Position numbers and translations under genes: made by a program. Below the pieces are notes generated by a model. The model was not told the DNA's origin and did not search any database. It saw only the letters and a program-made list of their open reading frames with translations. 64,000 nt of DNA from G963678445 sp963678445 (GTDB lineage: Bacteria; Hydrogenedentota; Hydrogenedentia; Hydrogenedentales; G963678445). Shown here piece after piece: positions 36,798-46,155 of the stretch. Each line of letters starts with the position of its first letter. The first letter of the stretch is position 1. Location: assembly GCA_963678445.1 (NCBI GenBank), contig OY782877.1, positions 2,046,001 through 2,110,000 of the forward strand, written 5' to 3'.

Positions 36798-37184
36798 ATG
36801 TCTTACAATATCCTCATCGTGGATGATTCGGAAATTGTGCGCGCCGTTATCGCCAAGACGTTGGATATCGGTGGCGTTCCCGTGGGTGAGCTGTATCAGG
36901 CGGGGAACGGCAAAGAAGCGCTGGAATTGCTCCATGAGAAATGGATTGACCTGGTCTTTACAGATATTAATATGCCTGTGATGAATGGTCTTGAAATGCT
37001 GGATGCGATGCTCGGGGATGAAAGCCTCAAACATACGCCCGTAGTGGTCATTTCGACAGAGGGCAGTAAAACGCGCATAGAGGATTTGATTGAACGCGGG
37101 GTGCGTGCCTATATACGAAAACCATTCACGCCTGAAATGTTGAAAGAAATCGTAGACAAAGAACTGGGGGGGCAAAATGACTAA
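36798..37184 (+). CDS. Single-domain response regulator
   Basis: 128 residues with a complete receiver pocket: Asp9/Asp10, acceptor Asp56 (FTDINMP), Ser/Thr in VVISTEGS and Lys in IRKPFTP. The start at 36798 has GGAGGA eight bases upstream and follows the HDOD stop by one base. It overlaps the next gene by eight bases, so translation is probably coupled. It may be a phosphate sink or a second CheY. Confidence 0.93.
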   Translation: MSYNILIVDDSEIVRAVIAKTLDIGGVPVGELYQAGNGKEALELLHEKWIDLVFTDINMPVMNGLEMLDAMLGDESLKHTPVVVISTEGSKTRIEDLIERGVRAYIRKPFTPEMLKEIVDKELGGQND

Positions 37185-37638
37185 CCCGGACTATACCGCA
37201 TTGTTAAATCAGGTTTTTTCGCAGGTGGCGCAAGAGCTTGCCTTCATGTTTACAGAACCTGCGGAAGATGAAGTTTTACCTGCTGTTGGCCCTTCGTTTG
37301 TTCTTGCCCGGATGACATTTACGGGACCTATCAATGGCAAACTGGCCATCGCGGTACCTGAGGATATGTGCCCGGAAATTGCCGCCAACGTTTTGGGGGT
37401 GGATTTAGACGATGACACCATGACCGTTGAGCCGGAAGATGCGCTTAAAGAATTGCTCAATGTTACCTGTGGCAATCTGCTCACCGCAATGGCGGGAGAG
37501 CAACCTATTTTTGATCTTACCGTACCTGCCGTGCAGCACTTGGACACGCAGGCATGGCAAGCCATGCAGAATATGTCCGACACCACATTGGTTTTGGTTG
37601 ACGACAGCCCCGTGCTGCTGCGTCTCGACGTAGACTAG
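37177..37638 (+). CDS. CheX-like phosphatase (second copy)
   Basis: 153 residues. Asp88, Glu92, Asn95 and Pro117 give D-x3-E-x2-N-x21-P, one residue short of the CheX consensus. The fold around it (GPINGKLAIAVPEDM) is CheX/CheC-like. It overlaps the receiver gene by eight bases, so it is a good candidate to dephosphorylate that receiver rather than CheY. GGGGGG lies upstream of the ATG. Confidence 0.8.
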   Translation: MTNPDYTALLNQVFSQVAQELAFMFTEPAEDEVLPAVGPSFVLARMTFTGPINGKLAIAVPEDMCPEIAANVLGVDLDDDTMTVEPEDALKELLNVTCGNLLTAMAGEQPIFDLTVPAVQHLDTQAWQAMQNMSDTTLVLVDDSPVLLRLDVD

Positions 37639-37768
37639 TGACTAACCCGTTCATGTGCGAAGAATGGAATACCGGGAGGCGTAAGCCAAGGTTTTTGTGC
37701 GCTCCCCTTACCGGAAACGATTGCAACCATCCAACTCCTGTTAGAGAACGCAACAAGGAAGTATATGT

Positions 37769-38866
37769 ATGATGCGGAATAACAGTGTAACACCCAGCGG
37801 CATAGATCTTCCTGGAGTAACCCGGCCTATACGGGTGCTTATTGTCGACGATTCCGCTATGGTGCGTCACATTCTGGAGGAGGAACTCGCACGCGATCAC
37901 AATATCCAGGTAGTTGGGACAGCGCCCGATCCCTATATTGCGCGCGATATGATCGTGCAGAAAAAACCCGATGTGCTCACCCTCGATGTCGAAATGCCGC
38001 GCATGGATGGTATCACCTTTTTGCGCAAGCTCATGCAACACTTCCCCCTGCCGATAATCGTGGTTTCTTCCCTTACTCCCAAAGGGGGGGAGATGGCCAT
38101 GGAAGCGCTGGAGGCGGGGGCCATTGAAGTTTTATGCAAGCCGAGCAGTGCCTATACGATTGGTGATATGTCTATAGAACTCATCGATAAAATCAAGGCG
38201 GCTGCCCGTGTGCGGGTAAAAAAACGGATAGCGCACAAACCTGCTTCCATAGTACCTTCGCACCGCCTTTCAATGACATGCACCACCAATAAGGTTATTG
38301 CGATAGGCGCTTCAACGGGTGGTACCGATGCTTTGCGTAGTGTGCTTACCGCCCTGCCGGGAAACGCACCCGGCATCGTCATTACACAGCACATGCCCGA
38401 ACATTTTACCCGTTCGTTTGCCGAGCGTCTCAACTCCTTGTGCGCTATCGAGGTAAAAGAAGCCGAAGATGGAGACACAGTACTGCCGGGACGCGCCCTG
38501 ATCGCTCCGGGGAACTACCACATGCTTTTTCGCCGTTCCGGTGCACGCTATTACATCCAGGTCAAGACAGGGCCACTGGTCAGCCGACATCGGCCTTCCG
38601 TCGATGTGCTGTTTAAATCCGCGGCCAAATATGCCGGAGCCAATGCAGTAGGCGTGATCATGACTGGAATGGGACGCGATGGTGCGGAGGGCATTAAAGT
38701 TATGCACGATAGCGGCGCTAAAACCGTTGCGCAGGACGAAGCCAGTTGTGTTGTTTTTGGAATGCCCAAAGAGGCGATCGCATTAAACGCCATCGACCAC
38801 GTTGTGTCACTGCGAAAGATTCCAGAAATCATGCTGCGTCTGGCAGCCACTGCCGCGGCCCATTGA
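37769..38866 (+). CDS. cheB: CheB methylesterase / receiver protein
   Basis: 365 residues. A receiver domain (Asp73 in LTLDVEMPRMDG) is joined to a methylesterase domain with the catalytic triad Ser182 (GASTGGT), His208 (TQHMP) and Asp303 (GMGRDGA). It removes receptor methyl groups and deamidates Gln. AAGGAA lies eight bases before the ATG. It is the last gene of the operon, 130 bases after the CheX-like gene, and converges with apbE. Confidence 0.97.
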   Translation: MMRNNSVTPSGIDLPGVTRPIRVLIVDDSAMVRHILEEELARDHNIQVVGTAPDPYIARDMIVQKKPDVLTLDVEMPRMDGITFLRKLMQHFPLPIIVVSSLTPKGGEMAMEALEAGAIEVLCKPSSAYTIGDMSIELIDKIKAAARVRVKKRIAHKPASIVPSHRLSMTCTTNKVIAIGASTGGTDALRSVLTALPGNAPGIVITQHMPEHFTRSFAERLNSLCAIEVKEAEDGDTVLPGRALIAPGNYHMLFRRSGARYYIQVKTGPLVSRHRPSVDVLFKSAAKYAGANAVGVIMTGMGRDGAEGIKVMHDSGAKTVAQDEASCVVFGMPKEAIALNAIDHVVSLRKIPEIMLRLAATAAAH

Positions 38867-38912
38867 GGGGCGCTGTAGCCCCCTAGAAGCATCATTTCCC
38901 TATTGAGGGAAA
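38867..38912. terminator. Two short hairpins between convergent cheB and apbE
   Basis: GGGGC/GCCCC begins right at the cheB stop, and TTTCCC/GGGAAA spans the apbE stop. Neither has a clear T run, so termination is only likely from context. Confidence 0.35.
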
Positions 38913-39946
38913 ACTTCTTCAAGGGCAGGCGTCATACGCTCGACAAAGCCATCCCCGTCCCGCGTTATAAAACACACGGCCAGTTGATGGCGGCAAGCAA
39001 ATTTATATCCTTCGTCCGGTCCCAGCACCGTCAACGCAGTCGCATAGGCATCGGCCCACATACACTGTGCATGCACTACGCTCACAGAAGCCAATGTGTG
39101 GCTTACCGGCTGTGCCGTGCGTGGATCGATCGTGTGTGAACGGCGACGTCCCCCCTCCATATAGAAATTGCGATAATCCCCAGAAGTGGCCAGAGCGAGA
39201 TCGGACAAGGCCAACACACGTTGAATGCTGCGCGACCCCGTCACCGGCTTTTCGATTGCGATACGCCACGGTGTGCCTTGCGCATTGCATCCCCGTGTGC
39301 GCACCTCTCCCCCTACCTCGACCATCACATTGGGGTAGGGCTCCAATGCCGCCAGCACAACATCTACCGCATATCCTTTGGCCAATGCAGAAAGATCGCA
39401 ATACACATCCGGCTGTATTTTTCGTACGGTGCTATGGTCAAGATCGAGAGACAGTTTTGTATAGCCCACGCGCCGCTGTAATGCTTCCAGGGTTTTCTTA
39501 TCTGGAGCATGGTTTCGTAGCTTAGGACCAAAGCCCCAGGCGTTCACCAAAGGTCCAACGGTGATATCAAATGCGCCCTCGGTCTCTTCAGCCACCTGCA
39601 GCGCACAGGCGAAGACTTGCAGCAACGGTGTAGCAAGGGCAAACGGCTCCGTACTTTGCGATGCGTTAAAGCGCGACAAATCCGAATCGGCTTTGTATGT
39701 AGACATCATCGCATCGACATCCGCCAAAACCGTTGCGACAGTATCTGTTGCCGCCGCCTGTTGCGCGGCATCCAATGCCTCCGCCACTTTTACGCAATAC
39801 GTTGTCCCCATCGTTGCGCCGGTGCAGGAAAATACAGTTTTTTGGGGTGTATGCGGCTTGTGGCAACTACAGCTAAAAAACAGGAGCACGGTCAGCACCG
39901 TGCTCCCCAAGATAAGCGTATGTTTTGGCTTAGCCGAAGTCATCAT
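38900..39946 (-). CDS. apbE: FAD:protein FMN transferase lipoprotein
   Basis: 348 residues. ApbE attaches FMN through a phosphoester bond to Thr in NqrB and NqrC. The signal has a lipobox-like FFSC, so it is probably a membrane-anchored periplasmic protein. Family motifs are MGTTY, FDITVGPLVNAWGFG, DLSALAKGYAVD and GGEVRTRG, with a late ADAYATALTVLG near the Mg2+ site. It overlaps the end of nqrF by 17 bases, so it is translationally linked to the complex it matures. Confidence 0.95.
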   Translation of the reverse strand: MMTSAKPKHTLILGSTVLTVLLFFSCSCHKPHTPQKTVFSCTGATMGTTYCVKVAEALDAAQQAAATDTVATVLADVDAMMSTYKADSDLSRFNASQSTEPFALATPLLQVFACALQVAEETEGAFDITVGPLVNAWGFGPKLRNHAPDKKTLEALQRRVGYTKLSLDLDHSTVRKIQPDVYCDLSALAKGYAVDVVLAALEPYPNVMVEVGGEVRTRGCNAQGTPWRIAIEKPVTGSRSIQRVLALSDLALATSGDYRNFYMEGGRRRSHTIDPRTAQPVSHTLASVSVVHAQCMWADAYATALTVLGPDEGYKFACRHQLAVCFITRDGDGFVERMTPALEEVFPQ

Positions 39947-41159
39947 ACATGATCATTTCCGGTTCCACGCCCAAATCACGTAACATATTCGTACAGGCCG
40001 ACAGCATCATGGGTGGTCCGCACAGATAATACTCCACGTCTTCAGGTGCCGGATGATTTTTAAGATATTCTTCATAAAGCACTTGGTGAATAAAACCCGT
40101 CAGCCCTGTCCAGTTATCCTCTTCCTGCGGTTCAGAGAGGGCTACATGCCAGGAGAAGTTTTCGTTTTCCTCTTGGATTGCGTCAAAATCTTCTACGAAG
40201 AACATTTCACGCAAGCTTCGTGCGCCATACCAGAAAGTAGCCTCTCGGTCTGTCTTCAGACGGCGGAATTGGTCGAAAATATGCGAGCGCATAGGGGCCA
40301 TGCCCGCACCACCACCGATGAAGCACATTTCGCGACCTGTTTCCTGGGCAAAGAATTCGCCATAGGGTCCGGAAATCGTCACCTCGTCGCCGGGTTTCAG
40401 ATTGAAGATATACGAAGACATAATTCCGGGTGGAATTCCCTTACTTCCCGGTGGCGGGGTAGCGATACGCACGTTGAGCATAATCATGCCTTCTTCTTCC
40501 GGATAATTCGCCATGGAATAAGCGCGCGTTACCGTTTCATCCACCTCCGACACATTGTCCCACAGGTTAAAATTATCCCACGCATCGCGGTACTCTTCCT
40601 CAATGTCGAAATCGCGGAAGGAAAGTTTGTGCGGTGGACATTCTATCTGGATATACCCGCCTGCGCGGAACGGTACCGATTCGCCTTCGGGCAGATCCAG
40701 TACGAGGGCTTTGATGAACGTAGCTACGTTTTGATTGGAGCGTACTTTGCATTTCCACTTGCGCACGTCGAAGACTTCGGGTGGAATTTCGATCGACATA
40801 TCACTTTTTACTTTGACCTGACAGGCCAGGCGACAGCCCTCGCGCGCTTCTTTACGGTTAATATGAGCCTCTTCGGTGGGGAGCAGCGAACCGCCGCCAT
40901 CAAACACATTCACCTTGCATACGCCGCAGCTTCCCTTGCCACCGCAGGCGGAGGGGATAAAAATTTTGTTGGCCGACAAGGTATTGAGCAAGGTGTTGCC
41001 CGCCGGTGTGGTCAATGCCTTGTCCTCATCGCCGTTGATTAGAATTCGCACATTACCAGAAGCCACCAGTTTTGCCTTGGCCACGAGCAGTACGCCTACC
41101 AGGGACAGGATCACGGCGGAAAACATCACTCCGCCCATGAGAATAGTCAGTAACGCCAT
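39930..41159 (-). CDS. nqrF: Na+-NQR subunit F, NADH dehydrogenase component
   Basis: 409 residues. It accepts electrons from NADH. An N-terminal membrane helix is followed by a [2Fe-2S] ferredoxin domain with the Cys pattern SACGGKGSCGVC and a later LACQ. The FAD site is RAYSMANYP and the NADH site GGGAGMAPMRSH. AAGGAGTC lies ten bases before ATG. The 130-base gap before it (41160-41289) may contain an attenuator-like stem (GGGGAG/CTCCC). It overlaps apbE. Confidence 0.97.
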   Translation of the reverse strand: MALLTILMGGVMFSAVILSLVGVLLVAKAKLVASGNVRILINGDEDKALTTPAGNTLLNTLSANKIFIPSACGGKGSCGVCKVNVFDGGGSLLPTEEAHINRKEAREGCRLACQVKVKSDMSIEIPPEVFDVRKWKCKVRSNQNVATFIKALVLDLPEGESVPFRAGGYIQIECPPHKLSFRDFDIEEEYRDAWDNFNLWDNVSEVDETVTRAYSMANYPEEEGMIMLNVRIATPPPGSKGIPPGIMSSYIFNLKPGDEVTISGPYGEFFAQETGREMCFIGGGAGMAPMRSHIFDQFRRLKTDREATFWYGARSLREMFFVEDFDAIQEENENFSWHVALSEPQEEDNWTGLTGFIHQVLYEEYLKNHPAPEDVEYYLCGPPMMLSACTNMLRDLGVEPEMIMYDDFG

Positions 41160-41289
41160 TTCGGTCTGACTCCTTGAGTTCGCCGACGTCTGTGTTTTAT
41201 CGGCATCTACACTGTCAACCGCATCCGGTTGGTTGTCTATAAGATATTTCGTTCTAAGCAGGGAGACGCAAGGCCTCCCCGCCTGGTTT

Positions 41290-41907
41290 TTATAATTGGA
41301 TACCGGAGAAGGCCATGAACCCGATGGCCATGAGGCCCGTTAGCAAGAAAGTAATGCCGAGTCCGCGCAGGGCAGGGGGCACGTTACTGTAACGCATCCG
41401 TTCGCGTACTGCCGCCAGGGCGGTAATGGCGAGCATCCAGCCAATACCGGAGCCCAGTCCGAAGACGACGCTCTCGCCAAAGCCGTAGTTGCGTTTTTCC
41501 ATGAACAACGATGCACCCAGGATAGCGCAGTTTACCGCGATAAGCGGCAGGAAAATGCCCAGGGCGGCATATAGGACCGGCACATACTTGTCCAATGCCA
41601 TCTCAACGATCTGCACCATAGCGGCAATGGTGCCGATAAAGGTGAGGAAGTTGAGGAAGGTCAGGTCCACGTTAGCCATGGCGGGATGCAACCAGGCCAT
41701 CGCCCCTTTTTTGAGGAACAATATGTAAATGAGGTTGTTCATGGGTACGGTGATGGCCAGTACAAAAATAACGGCACAGCCCAGCCCGAAGGCGTTTTCG
41801 ACTTTGCGCGAACAGGCCAGAAAGGAGCACATGCCCAGGAAGAAGGCAAGCGCCATATTCTCCATAAAAATGGATGTGGTAAAAATACTGAGGTAATGTT
41901 GCAACAT
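41290..41907 (-). CDS. nqrE: Na+-NQR subunit E
   Basis: 205 residues with six membrane segments. NqrE and NqrD form the inverted-topology pair that holds an intramembrane iron centre; FFLGMCSFLACS and VNCAILGASLF contain the conserved Cys. It starts four bases after nqrD ends, with GGGAGGAGG inside the nqrD tail. Confidence 0.97.
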   Translation of the reverse strand: MLQHYLSIFTTSIFMENMALAFFLGMCSFLACSRKVENAFGLGCAVIFVLAITVPMNNLIYILFLKKGAMAWLHPAMANVDLTFLNFLTFIGTIAAMVQIVEMALDKYVPVLYAALGIFLPLIAVNCAILGASLFMEKRNYGFGESVVFGLGSGIGWMLAITALAAVRERMRYSNVPPALRGLGITFLLTGLMAIGFMAFSGIQL

Positions 41908-41911
41908 GGTC

Positions 41912-42541
41912 TCAATCCTCCTCCCGCTGATCGGGCTTCCAGACGCGCAGGCCCCAAATGAAGAATCCGATAATAAAGAACGCCCCTGGAGACAGTAGCA
42001 TCAGGCCGTTGGGGGTATACCAACCGCCTTCGGTTACGGGGGTCAGGATGGTATATCCAAACAGGGTGCCCGATCCCAGCAGTTCGCGGAAAAAGGCGGT
42101 CAGCAACAGGATCAGGCTGTAGCCCAAACCATTACCGAGCGCGTCTACCGCACTCAACAGCGGCCCATTTTGCATGGCAAAGGCCTCGGCGCGTCCCATG
42201 ACGATACAGTTGGTAATGATGAGGCCAACGAATACGGACAGCTGGCGACTGATGTCGAACAAAAAGGCTTTGAGGATTTGGTCGGTAATGATCACAAAGG
42301 TGGCGATCACTGAAAGCTGCACAATGATTCGCACGCTGGGCGGAATGTAGTTACGCAACATGCTGATCGCAGTGGAGCTGCACATCAGCACGCCGGTTAC
42401 CGCCAGCGACATCACGAGTGCTGTCTGCATGCCCGTGGTTACGGCCAGGGCCGAGCATATGCCCAGGACCTGCAGCGCAATGGGATTATTGTTGAATAAG
42501 GGATCGAGTAACGCTTCCCGTTGTTCCTTGGTTAATTTCAT
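41912..42541 (-). CDS. nqrD: Na+-NQR subunit D
   Basis: 209 residues, six membrane segments; paralogue of NqrE. Conserved Cys lie in LGICSALAVT and IITNCIVMGRAEAFAM. The start at 42541 (MKLTKEQ) is one base after the nqrC stop codon, with GGGAG upstream; a frame extending 15 codons further overlaps nqrC and is not used. Confidence 0.97.
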   Translation of the reverse strand: MKLTKEQREALLDPLFNNNPIALQVLGICSALAVTTGMQTALVMSLAVTGVLMCSSTAISMLRNYIPPSVRIIVQLSVIATFVIITDQILKAFLFDISRQLSVFVGLIITNCIVMGRAEAFAMQNGPLLSAVDALGNGLGYSLILLLTAFFRELLGSGTLFGYTILTPVTEGGWYTPNGLMLLSPGAFFIIGFFIWGLRVWKPDQREED

Positions 42542-42542
42542 G

Positions 42543-43292
42543 TCATACACTCCCACGCGCTTTGAATTTTTCCAGGAAGGGCCCAAAACCGCGTTCGCCC
42601 AGCCAGAAATTGAGGGTGTTGCTTACCCCGCGACTGGTCAAGGTAGCTCCGCTCAAACCATCGACATGGTGCGGGTCCTCTTCCACCGAACCGGCCTTGC
42701 CCTTGATGACTGCAATGGCGACCTTGCCCGTCGTATCAAAAGCCTTTCGTCCCTTCCACAACGCTTTCCATTTCGGATTGTCTACTTCACCGCCCAGACC
42801 CGGCGTTTCGCCCTGCTGATAATAGGTCAGGCCGCGCACCGTGGTTCCATCCGCGTCTAACGCCAGGAATCCGTACATGACCGACCACAAACCTTTACCA
42901 TACACCGGAAGCACCACTGTGCTGGGTTTGCCGTCTTCCATCACCAGATAGATCTCGGCATTTACCGGCAACTCCTGGATGCCTGCGAGATTATCGCCTG
43001 GCGGATTCATCGCATTGGGATCGTACTGTTCCGCATCGACATATTCACCCGTTTCCAGGGAGACAATCTTGGTTTCGATCTCCTTGAAGCGCTCGTCGAT
43101 TTCCTTGGCGGACAGGGTTTCTCCCGGCTGCATCAGCCCACAGACCTGTAGAATGTTTTTGTTGCGATCCACTCGCTGATTCTGCTCCTGTCGTGCGCGC
43201 AACCCTACTGCGGTCACGGAGAGCATGAGCGAACATACAACGCATATCAGCGCTGAGAATCCAAATATATATTTTGTACTATACTGTTGCAC
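42543..43292 (-). CDS. nqrC: Na+-NQR subunit C
   Basis: About 249 residues. It carries a covalent FMN on the Thr of GLSGATLTS. One N-terminal membrane helix (FGFSALICVVCSLML) anchors a periplasmic domain. GTG at 43292 is chosen: AGGAGG lies nine bases upstream, and residues before it are the nqrB frame overlap. It overlaps nqrB by 14 bases. Confidence 0.95.
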   Translation of the reverse strand: MQQYSTKYIFGFSALICVVCSLMLSVTAVGLRARQEQNQRVDRNKNILQVCGLMQPGETLSAKEIDERFKEIETKIVSLETGEYVDAEQYDPNAMNPPGDNLAGIQELPVNAEIYLVMEDGKPSTVVLPVYGKGLWSVMYGFLALDADGTTVRGLTYYQQGETPGLGGEVDNPKWKALWKGRKAFDTTGKVAIAVIKGKAGSVEEDPHHVDGLSGATLTSRGVSNTLNFWLGERGFGPFLEKFKARGSV

Positions 43293-44541
43293 TGCGCGCG
43301 ACCCTCCTGCGGATATTCGCCCGAATCGACACATAGTCAATGAGCGGTGCAAACACGTTCATCAATAAAATAGCCAACATGACCCCTTCGGGATAGGCCG
43401 GGTTGATCGCACGGATCAGCATGGCCAGCACGCCAATAAACAGACCGTATACGAAGCGGCCTTTATTGGTATACGGTCCGGTAACAGGGTCCGTCGCCAT
43501 AAAGACCATGCCAAAGGCCCAACCGCCCAGTACCGCATGCCAGTAGAAAGGTAAATTGATCAAGGCGTTGGTTTCCGAACCAATGCCGTTCATCAGCAGG
43601 GTGATCCCCATGCCGCCTAAAAACACGCCGAGCATGGTGCGCCACGAGCCTACACCCGTCAGGATGAGTACCGCAGCGCCCAAAAGACATGCCAGCACGG
43701 AAGTTTCGCCCATGCATCCTGGAATCGTGCCCAGAAAGGCGTCCCACCAGCCGATTCCCATGCCCGCATCCGTCTGTGTCAACAACGCCGTTGGCGTTTG
43801 CATCATCGTTTCCGGTGCGGAAGCAAGCTGTCCCAGCGCCGTTGCGCCACTAAAGCCATCCACCTGGTTGGCTTCCGTAATCGCCGTCCACACTTTGTCG
43901 CCCGAAATCTGGGCGGGGTAGGCAAAGAAGAGGAATGCGCGACAGGTCAGCGCGGGATTGAGAATATTCATCCCTGTTCCGCCGAAAACTTCCTTGCCGA
44001 CAATCACGCCAAAGGCAACGCCTACGGCAACTTGCCACAGGGGGATGGTCGGCGGCAGAATCAACGGCAATAGCGCACCGGTTACCAGGAAGCCTTCGTT
44101 CACATCATGCTTGCGTACGATGCTGAACAGCACTTCGCAGGCGCCCCCGACGGCAAAGCCGACGATCATGACGGGGAAGTAATACAAGGCGCCATGTATC
44201 AGGCATGCCAGGAAATTGCCGGGTGAATATCCCAGGCCCAGTGCGCCGATCACGGCGCCACGCCAGCCTTCGGCGGTGGCGCCTTCCGCCATGGCGCTGT
44301 TGGCCTGCAGGCCCGTGTTGTACAGCGCCATAAACGTGCAGGGAAGCAGCGCGATCACTACGGTGATCATAATACGCTTCAGATCCACGGCGTCACGCAC
44401 ATGCGCCGCACCTTTCGTCACCGTGCCCGGCGTAAAGAGAAAGGTGTCATTCGCCTCATAGAGCGGGTACAGCCGCTCCAACTTGCCGCCTTTTTCAAAA
44501 AGGGGCCTTTGCTTATCCAATAATGTTCGTATAAATTTCAT
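43279..44541 (-). CDS. nqrB: Na+-NQR subunit B
   Basis: 420 residues with about ten membrane segments. It is the main Na+-pumping subunit and carries covalent FMN on the Thr of GFSGATALG. LKRIMITVVIALLPC starts the first membrane helix. It follows nqrA by 51 bases and overlaps nqrC. Confidence 0.97.
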   Translation of the reverse strand: MKFIRTLLDKQRPLFEKGGKLERLYPLYEANDTFLFTPGTVTKGAAHVRDAVDLKRIMITVVIALLPCTFMALYNTGLQANSAMAEGATAEGWRGAVIGALGLGYSPGNFLACLIHGALYYFPVMIVGFAVGGACEVLFSIVRKHDVNEGFLVTGALLPLILPPTIPLWQVAVGVAFGVIVGKEVFGGTGMNILNPALTCRAFLFFAYPAQISGDKVWTAITEANQVDGFSGATALGQLASAPETMMQTPTALLTQTDAGMGIGWWDAFLGTIPGCMGETSVLACLLGAAVLILTGVGSWRTMLGVFLGGMGITLLMNGIGSETNALINLPFYWHAVLGGWAFGMVFMATDPVTGPYTNKGRFVYGLFIGVLAMLIRAINPAYPEGVMLAILLMNVFAPLIDYVSIRANIRRRVARSATV

Positions 44542-44592
44542 ACTGGGGTATCCTGCTTCGGAATCCGTTGACGATATTGCGCGGGGTTCCGG

Positions 44593-45972
44593 TTAGCCCT
44601 CCTTCTCAATGGTCGTCAAGTTTTCCCGCAGCAAAGCGCCATATTCCGTTTTGCCGGGACATACAAAGGTGCATAAGGCAAGATCTTCCTCGTCCAGCTC
44701 CAGGCAACCCAAGGCCTCTGCCCGTTCGATGTCCCCCACCACCAGAGCACGCAGCAGAAACGTGGGTAAAATATCCAGGGGCATCACTTTTTCATACAAA
44801 CCAATCGGCACCATCGCACGCGGACTGCCGTGTGTGGTGGTGGTAAACGAAAAACGTTTGCCCTTTTTCATACGCGAGGTAAACAGGTTCGTAATAGAGA
44901 ATTTTTCAGCCCCTGGGGCCATCCAGCCGAGGAACTCACGTTCGCGGCCTTCTTTCAACACGCAAACCTGTTGGTGGTAACGGCCAAGATAGCCCAGCAC
45001 TTCGCCCTGCGCGGTACGTCCAGAGAGAACGGAGCCTGAAAGAATTCGGAGCTCTTCCTCGGGCAACAGGTTGCCCTGTGTCAGATCCGTCAGGCTTGCC
45101 CCAAGGCGTGTGCGCAACAAGCGTGGCTGCGTGGCCCCTGGACCCGCCAGGGACACCACACGCTGCACATCGAGTTTGCCCGTGCGGAAGAGTGCGCCTA
45201 TGGCCAGCACGTCTTGCAGTCCAATATGCCAAACGGTTTTGTTGCGACTAACCGGTTCGAGCATATGGATATGCGTGCCTACCAGCCCACTGGGGTGGGG
45301 GCCCGCAAAAGTTTTGATCAAAATGCCTGAATCCGTTGAGGGGCTCAGCCTCATGCCTTCCGATTTGCAAAAATACGCGGGGCCATCCGTTAGTTTCGCA
45401 ACCGCCAACAGGCCGGCATCCAGATCCTCCGCACGTCCCGCTGCAACGGTATCCATGGAAGGGGCCAGGGGCTGCGTATCGCTCGCTGTAACAAAGATGG
45501 CCGCAGGCTTTGTGCCTGGTGCAGGCGTCTTGCTGTAGGGGCGGGTGCGGAATGCGGTCCACATCCCCGATTCTACCAGCAATCCTTCCACCTCATCCCG
45601 TGTCAACAGGGCCAGATCTTTGCCTGTATACTCTTCCAACGTGACCTGCTCGGGCTGTGTGTCCGCTGTTTTTTCCGCATCGCTCAGCGCGATGACCACG
45701 CTTTGAAATGCACGGCGCGCACCCCGGTTGATGGCGGTCACCACACCGGCCCCGGGCGCTGTAAAGCGCACCCCGGGAATTTTCTTGTCCTCGAACAGCA
45801 ACTGGCCCCGCTGCACACAATCCCCTTCCTTTACATGGAAGGTAGGACGCATGCCGACATAATCCTGCGCTAAAATGGCGACGTTCTGGCAGGTTGGGGC
45901 AGATGTTATCTGCTGTTCCGGAATGCCTTCAATAGGCAAGTCCAGCCCTTTTTTAACGACGTAAACACCCAT
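44593..45972 (-). CDS. nqrA: Na+-NQR subunit A
   Basis: 459 residues, soluble and cytoplasmic-facing in the complex. Recognisable segments include KKGLDLPIEG, VKEGDCVQRGQLLFEDK and GTHIHMLEPVSRNK. AGGA lies seven bases before the ATG. It is the first gene of the operon; I could not call a promoter in the 183-base gap upstream. The complex oxidises NADH, reduces quinone and exports Na+, which could also power Na+-driven uptake. Confidence 0.96.
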   Translation of the reverse strand: MGVYVVKKGLDLPIEGIPEQQITSAPTCQNVAILAQDYVGMRPTFHVKEGDCVQRGQLLFEDKKIPGVRFTAPGAGVVTAINRGARRAFQSVVIALSDAEKTADTQPEQVTLEEYTGKDLALLTRDEVEGLLVESGMWTAFRTRPYSKTPAPGTKPAAIFVTASDTQPLAPSMDTVAAGRAEDLDAGLLAVAKLTDGPAYFCKSEGMRLSPSTDSGILIKTFAGPHPSGLVGTHIHMLEPVSRNKTVWHIGLQDVLAIGALFRTGKLDVQRVVSLAGPGATQPRLLRTRLGASLTDLTQGNLLPEEELRILSGSVLSGRTAQGEVLGYLGRYHQQVCVLKEGREREFLGWMAPGAEKFSITNLFTSRMKKGKRFSFTTTTHGSPRAMVPIGLYEKVMPLDILPTFLLRALVVGDIERAEALGCLELDEEDLALCTFVCPGKTEYGALLRENLTTIEKEG

Positions 45973-46155
45973 AATCTATTCCTGTTTCTCGTTGTCGAGG
46001 CGAAGCCGTCGCAGCACGATTTGCGAATACGGATAAAATCTATCGTCTCGACTTCGTTTTGATGGCAACATCCCTTCCGCATTGCCGTAACGTCGACGCG
46101 GCGCCATTTTCATACGGCGTGCGTCGTCTCCCCCTGAAGGTAACGCAGATATGAC

